This document shows positions 13,475-14,842 of a stretch of DNA of 14,842 nucleotides, piece by piece. The translations under genes and the position numbers were made by a program. The stretch's first letter is position 1. Each line of letters begins with the position of its first letter. The notes under the pieces are model-generated. The model was not told the origin of the DNA and did not search any database. It was given only the letters and a program-made list of their open reading frames with translations. The DNA is from Sideroxydans sp. (GTDB lineage: Bacteria; Pseudomonadota; Gammaproteobacteria; Burkholderiales; Gallionellaceae): NCBI GenBank assembly GCA_030823965.1, contig JAVBYP010000284.1:1-14842 (forward strand), written 5' to 3'.

Positions 13475-14206
13475 ATGATGACCATCCCTGCTCAATTCAC
13501 CCGCACACACATCCTTCTTGGCGATGATGGCATCGCCAACCTCCGCGAGAAGCACATCTTTGTCGCAGGTCTAGGTGGTGTAGGCTCTTACTGCACTGAA
13601 GCATTAGCACGCGCAGGGATCGGCCGGCTGACCTTGCTCGATCATGATGTGGTCGTCGCTAGCAACATCAACCGCCAACTGCCCGCTTTGCTCTCTACCG
13701 TGGGGCAATCGAAGGCTGAACTCATGCGGGCGCGCATCGCCGATATCAATCCCGATTGTCAGGTCACTCTATTGAAAGACTTTCTCACCATCGACAACGT
13801 GAACGACCTCGTGCCCGCCGATGTGGACTATGTGGTGGACTGCATCGACTCGCTATCGTGCAAGGTCGCGTTGGTGGTGGAAAGCCATAAGCGCGGATTG
13901 AAGGTCGCATCGAGCATGGGCGCTGGCAATCGTATCGACCCAACCCGCATCAAGATCGCTGACATCAGCAAGACTGATAAATGCGCGCTCGCAAAACAGA
14001 TGCGCCTCAAGTTGCGCAAACATCACGCTATCGAAAAGGGCATATTGACCGTGTTCTCGGATGAGCACGCGAGCAAACCGCTCCCGCCCGAACCCACCGG
14101 GCGCGGCCGCCCCCGCGCTGTGAATGGCACCATCAGCTACATGCCGCCGCTATTTGGGATGATGTTGGCAGGCGCAGTTTTGAAACACTTGATCGAGTCT
14201 GAATGA
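13475..14206 (+). CDS. tcdA: tRNA threonylcarbamoyladenosine dehydratase TcdA
   Basis: TcdA (CsdL/YgdL) uses ATP to dehydrate t6A37 in tRNA into cyclic ct6A37. The 243-residue protein is an E1-like, ThiF-type enzyme: RTHILLGDDGIANLRE at the start, the nucleotide-binding GLGGVGSYC (32-40), ALARAGIGRLTLLDHDVV with Asp56, NINRQLPAL with Arg67, DYVVDCIDSLSCK (118-130), ASSMGAGNRIDPTRIKIADI (145-164), and a C-terminal RGRPRAVNGTISYMPPLFG segment. These are TcdA rather than MoeB or ThiF features, notably the lack of the zinc CxxC pairs. ATG 13475 and ATG 13478 are both possible. The gene converges on corA with three bases between stops. It acts on the product of TsaD, encoded at the other end of this window. 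Confidence 0.94.
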   Translation: MMTIPAQFTRTHILLGDDGIANLREKHIFVAGLGGVGSYCTEALARAGIGRLTLLDHDVVVASNINRQLPALLSTVGQSKAELMRARIADINPDCQVTLLKDFLTIDNVNDLVPADVDYVVDCIDSLSCKVALVVESHKRGLKVASSMGAGNRIDPTRIKIADISKTDKCALAKQMRLKLRKHHAIEKGILTVFSDEHASKPLPPEPTGRGRPRAVNGTISYMPPLFGMMLAGAVLKHLIESE

Positions 14207-14209
14207 AAC

Positions 14210-14842
14210 CTATTTAAGCCAGCCCTTGTGCCAGAAGAACCAGAACGGTAAACCCACCGTCAGCGCCATCAGCAACAGCGCGAACGGGTAACCCATCTCC
14301 CACGCCAACTCGGGCATGTATTGGAAGTTCATACCGTAGATGGACGCGATCAATGTCGGTGGTAACAAGGCGACCGACACCACGGAGAATAGGCGCACGA
14401 TACGGTTCTGGTTGATATTGATGAAGCCGATGGTGGCATCCATCAGAAAGTTGATCTTGTCGAACAGGAACGAGGTGTGGCCATCTAGCGATTCGATGTC
14501 CTGCTGGATCTGCCGCACCTCATCCACTTGTGCAACGCTGAGTGTCTTGCTACGCACCAAGAAAGAAACAGCGCGTTGTGTATCCATCACGTTACGCCGG
14601 ATACGGCCATTGACGTGTTCGGCATGGGCGATCTCGGCCAAAGAATCGCTGGCTTCTCTATCCGTCAATTTAGACCCCAGCACACTTTGGCTGACGCGCC
14701 CCAGATCGGCATACACCTCTTCCAGCGCATCCGCCGAGAACTCCACATCCATACCGTAGAGGTCGATCAATACATCGCGCGCATCGAGTATATCGCCCGA
14801 CTCGGCATGCAGCCGCATACGGAGCAGACGGAAGATCGGCAG
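14210..14842 (-). CDS. corA: Magnesium/cobalt transport protein CorA (5' end missing, runs off window)
   Basis: The visible 210 residues are the C-terminal two thirds of CorA, a homopentameric inner-membrane channel for Mg2+ and Co2+. The reading frame is open to base 14842, where it reads LPIFRLLRMRL, matching the LPxFRLxRMR segment of E. coli CorA, so about 100 N-terminal residues are outside. A long helical cytoplasmic region follows, with MDTQRAVSFLV and the INFLMDATIGFININQNRI run leading into the first membrane helix. The YGMNF selectivity motif is at residues 169-173 of the fragment, then MPEL, a second membrane helix and the basic end WHKGWLK. An ATG at 14818 is internal and not the start. 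Confidence 0.95.
   Translation of the reverse strand: MPIFRLLRMRLHAESGDILDARDVLIDLYGMDVEFSADALEEVYADLGRVSQSVLGSKLTDREASDSLAEIAHAEHVNGRIRRNVMDTQRAVSFLVRSKTLSVAQVDEVRQIQQDIESLDGHTSFLFDKINFLMDATIGFININQNRIVRLFSVVSVALLPPTLIASIYGMNFQYMPELAWEMGYPFALLLMALTVGLPFWFFWHKGWLK

Noticed and set aside
1..14842. CRISPR array, tRNA genes, phage or restriction-defence genes
   Set aside because: Reading through all gaps showed no regularly spaced repeats, no tRNA-like cloverleaf and no such protein families; gaps are short and explained above.

Overview
The window looks like chromosomal backbone DNA of a betaproteobacterium. A Nitrosomonadales/Gallionellaceae-type iron oxidiser or methylotroph relative would fit, but the placement is an impression from protein similarity, gene content and moderate GC, not a computed result. 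Nearly all DNA is accounted for by housekeeping genes. I see no prophage, insertion sequence, CRISPR array, tRNA gene or toxin-antitoxin pair, and no clear new multi-gene system.

Left edge (1-349): the AT-rich DNA is best read on the minus strand as the promoter and transcribed leader of a ribosomal RNA operon whose 16S gene lies beyond base 1. tsaD (t6A37 tRNA modification) is read away from it. plsY (phospholipid synthesis) converges on tsaD with a 13-bp overlap, and folB (folate) diverges from plsY. Five promoter candidates here and at rpmE share a -10 element followed by a GCG-rich discriminator (nAATGCGnn), and at plsY/folB two such elements face each other.

Middle (2416-9309): a small outer-membrane beta-barrel gene with its own promoter and strong ribosome-binding site; rpmE (zinc-type L31) with a promoter and a clear intrinsic terminator; an M48 metalloprotease lipoprotein gene bracketed by two unrelated long palindromic repeat elements; and two GT-C (ArnT/PMT-type) membrane glycosyltransferases that meet tail to tail, the second sitting just downstream of a DUF1439 (YceB-like) lipoprotein gene.

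Right part (9310-14842): aroC (chorismate synthase) diverges from tatD. Then follows a two-gene signalling operon on the minus strand: a FixJ-like response regulator translationally coupled to a diguanylate cyclase with four CBS motifs. Last come tcdA (converts t6A to cyclic ct6A, the step after TsaD) and the 3' two thirds of corA (Mg2+/Co2+ channel), which runs off the window.

The points most worth a second look are the paired palindromic repeats around the M48 gene, the face-to-face plsY/folB promoters, the CBS-GGDEF/response-regulator pair, and the rRNA operon placed directly upstream of tsaD.
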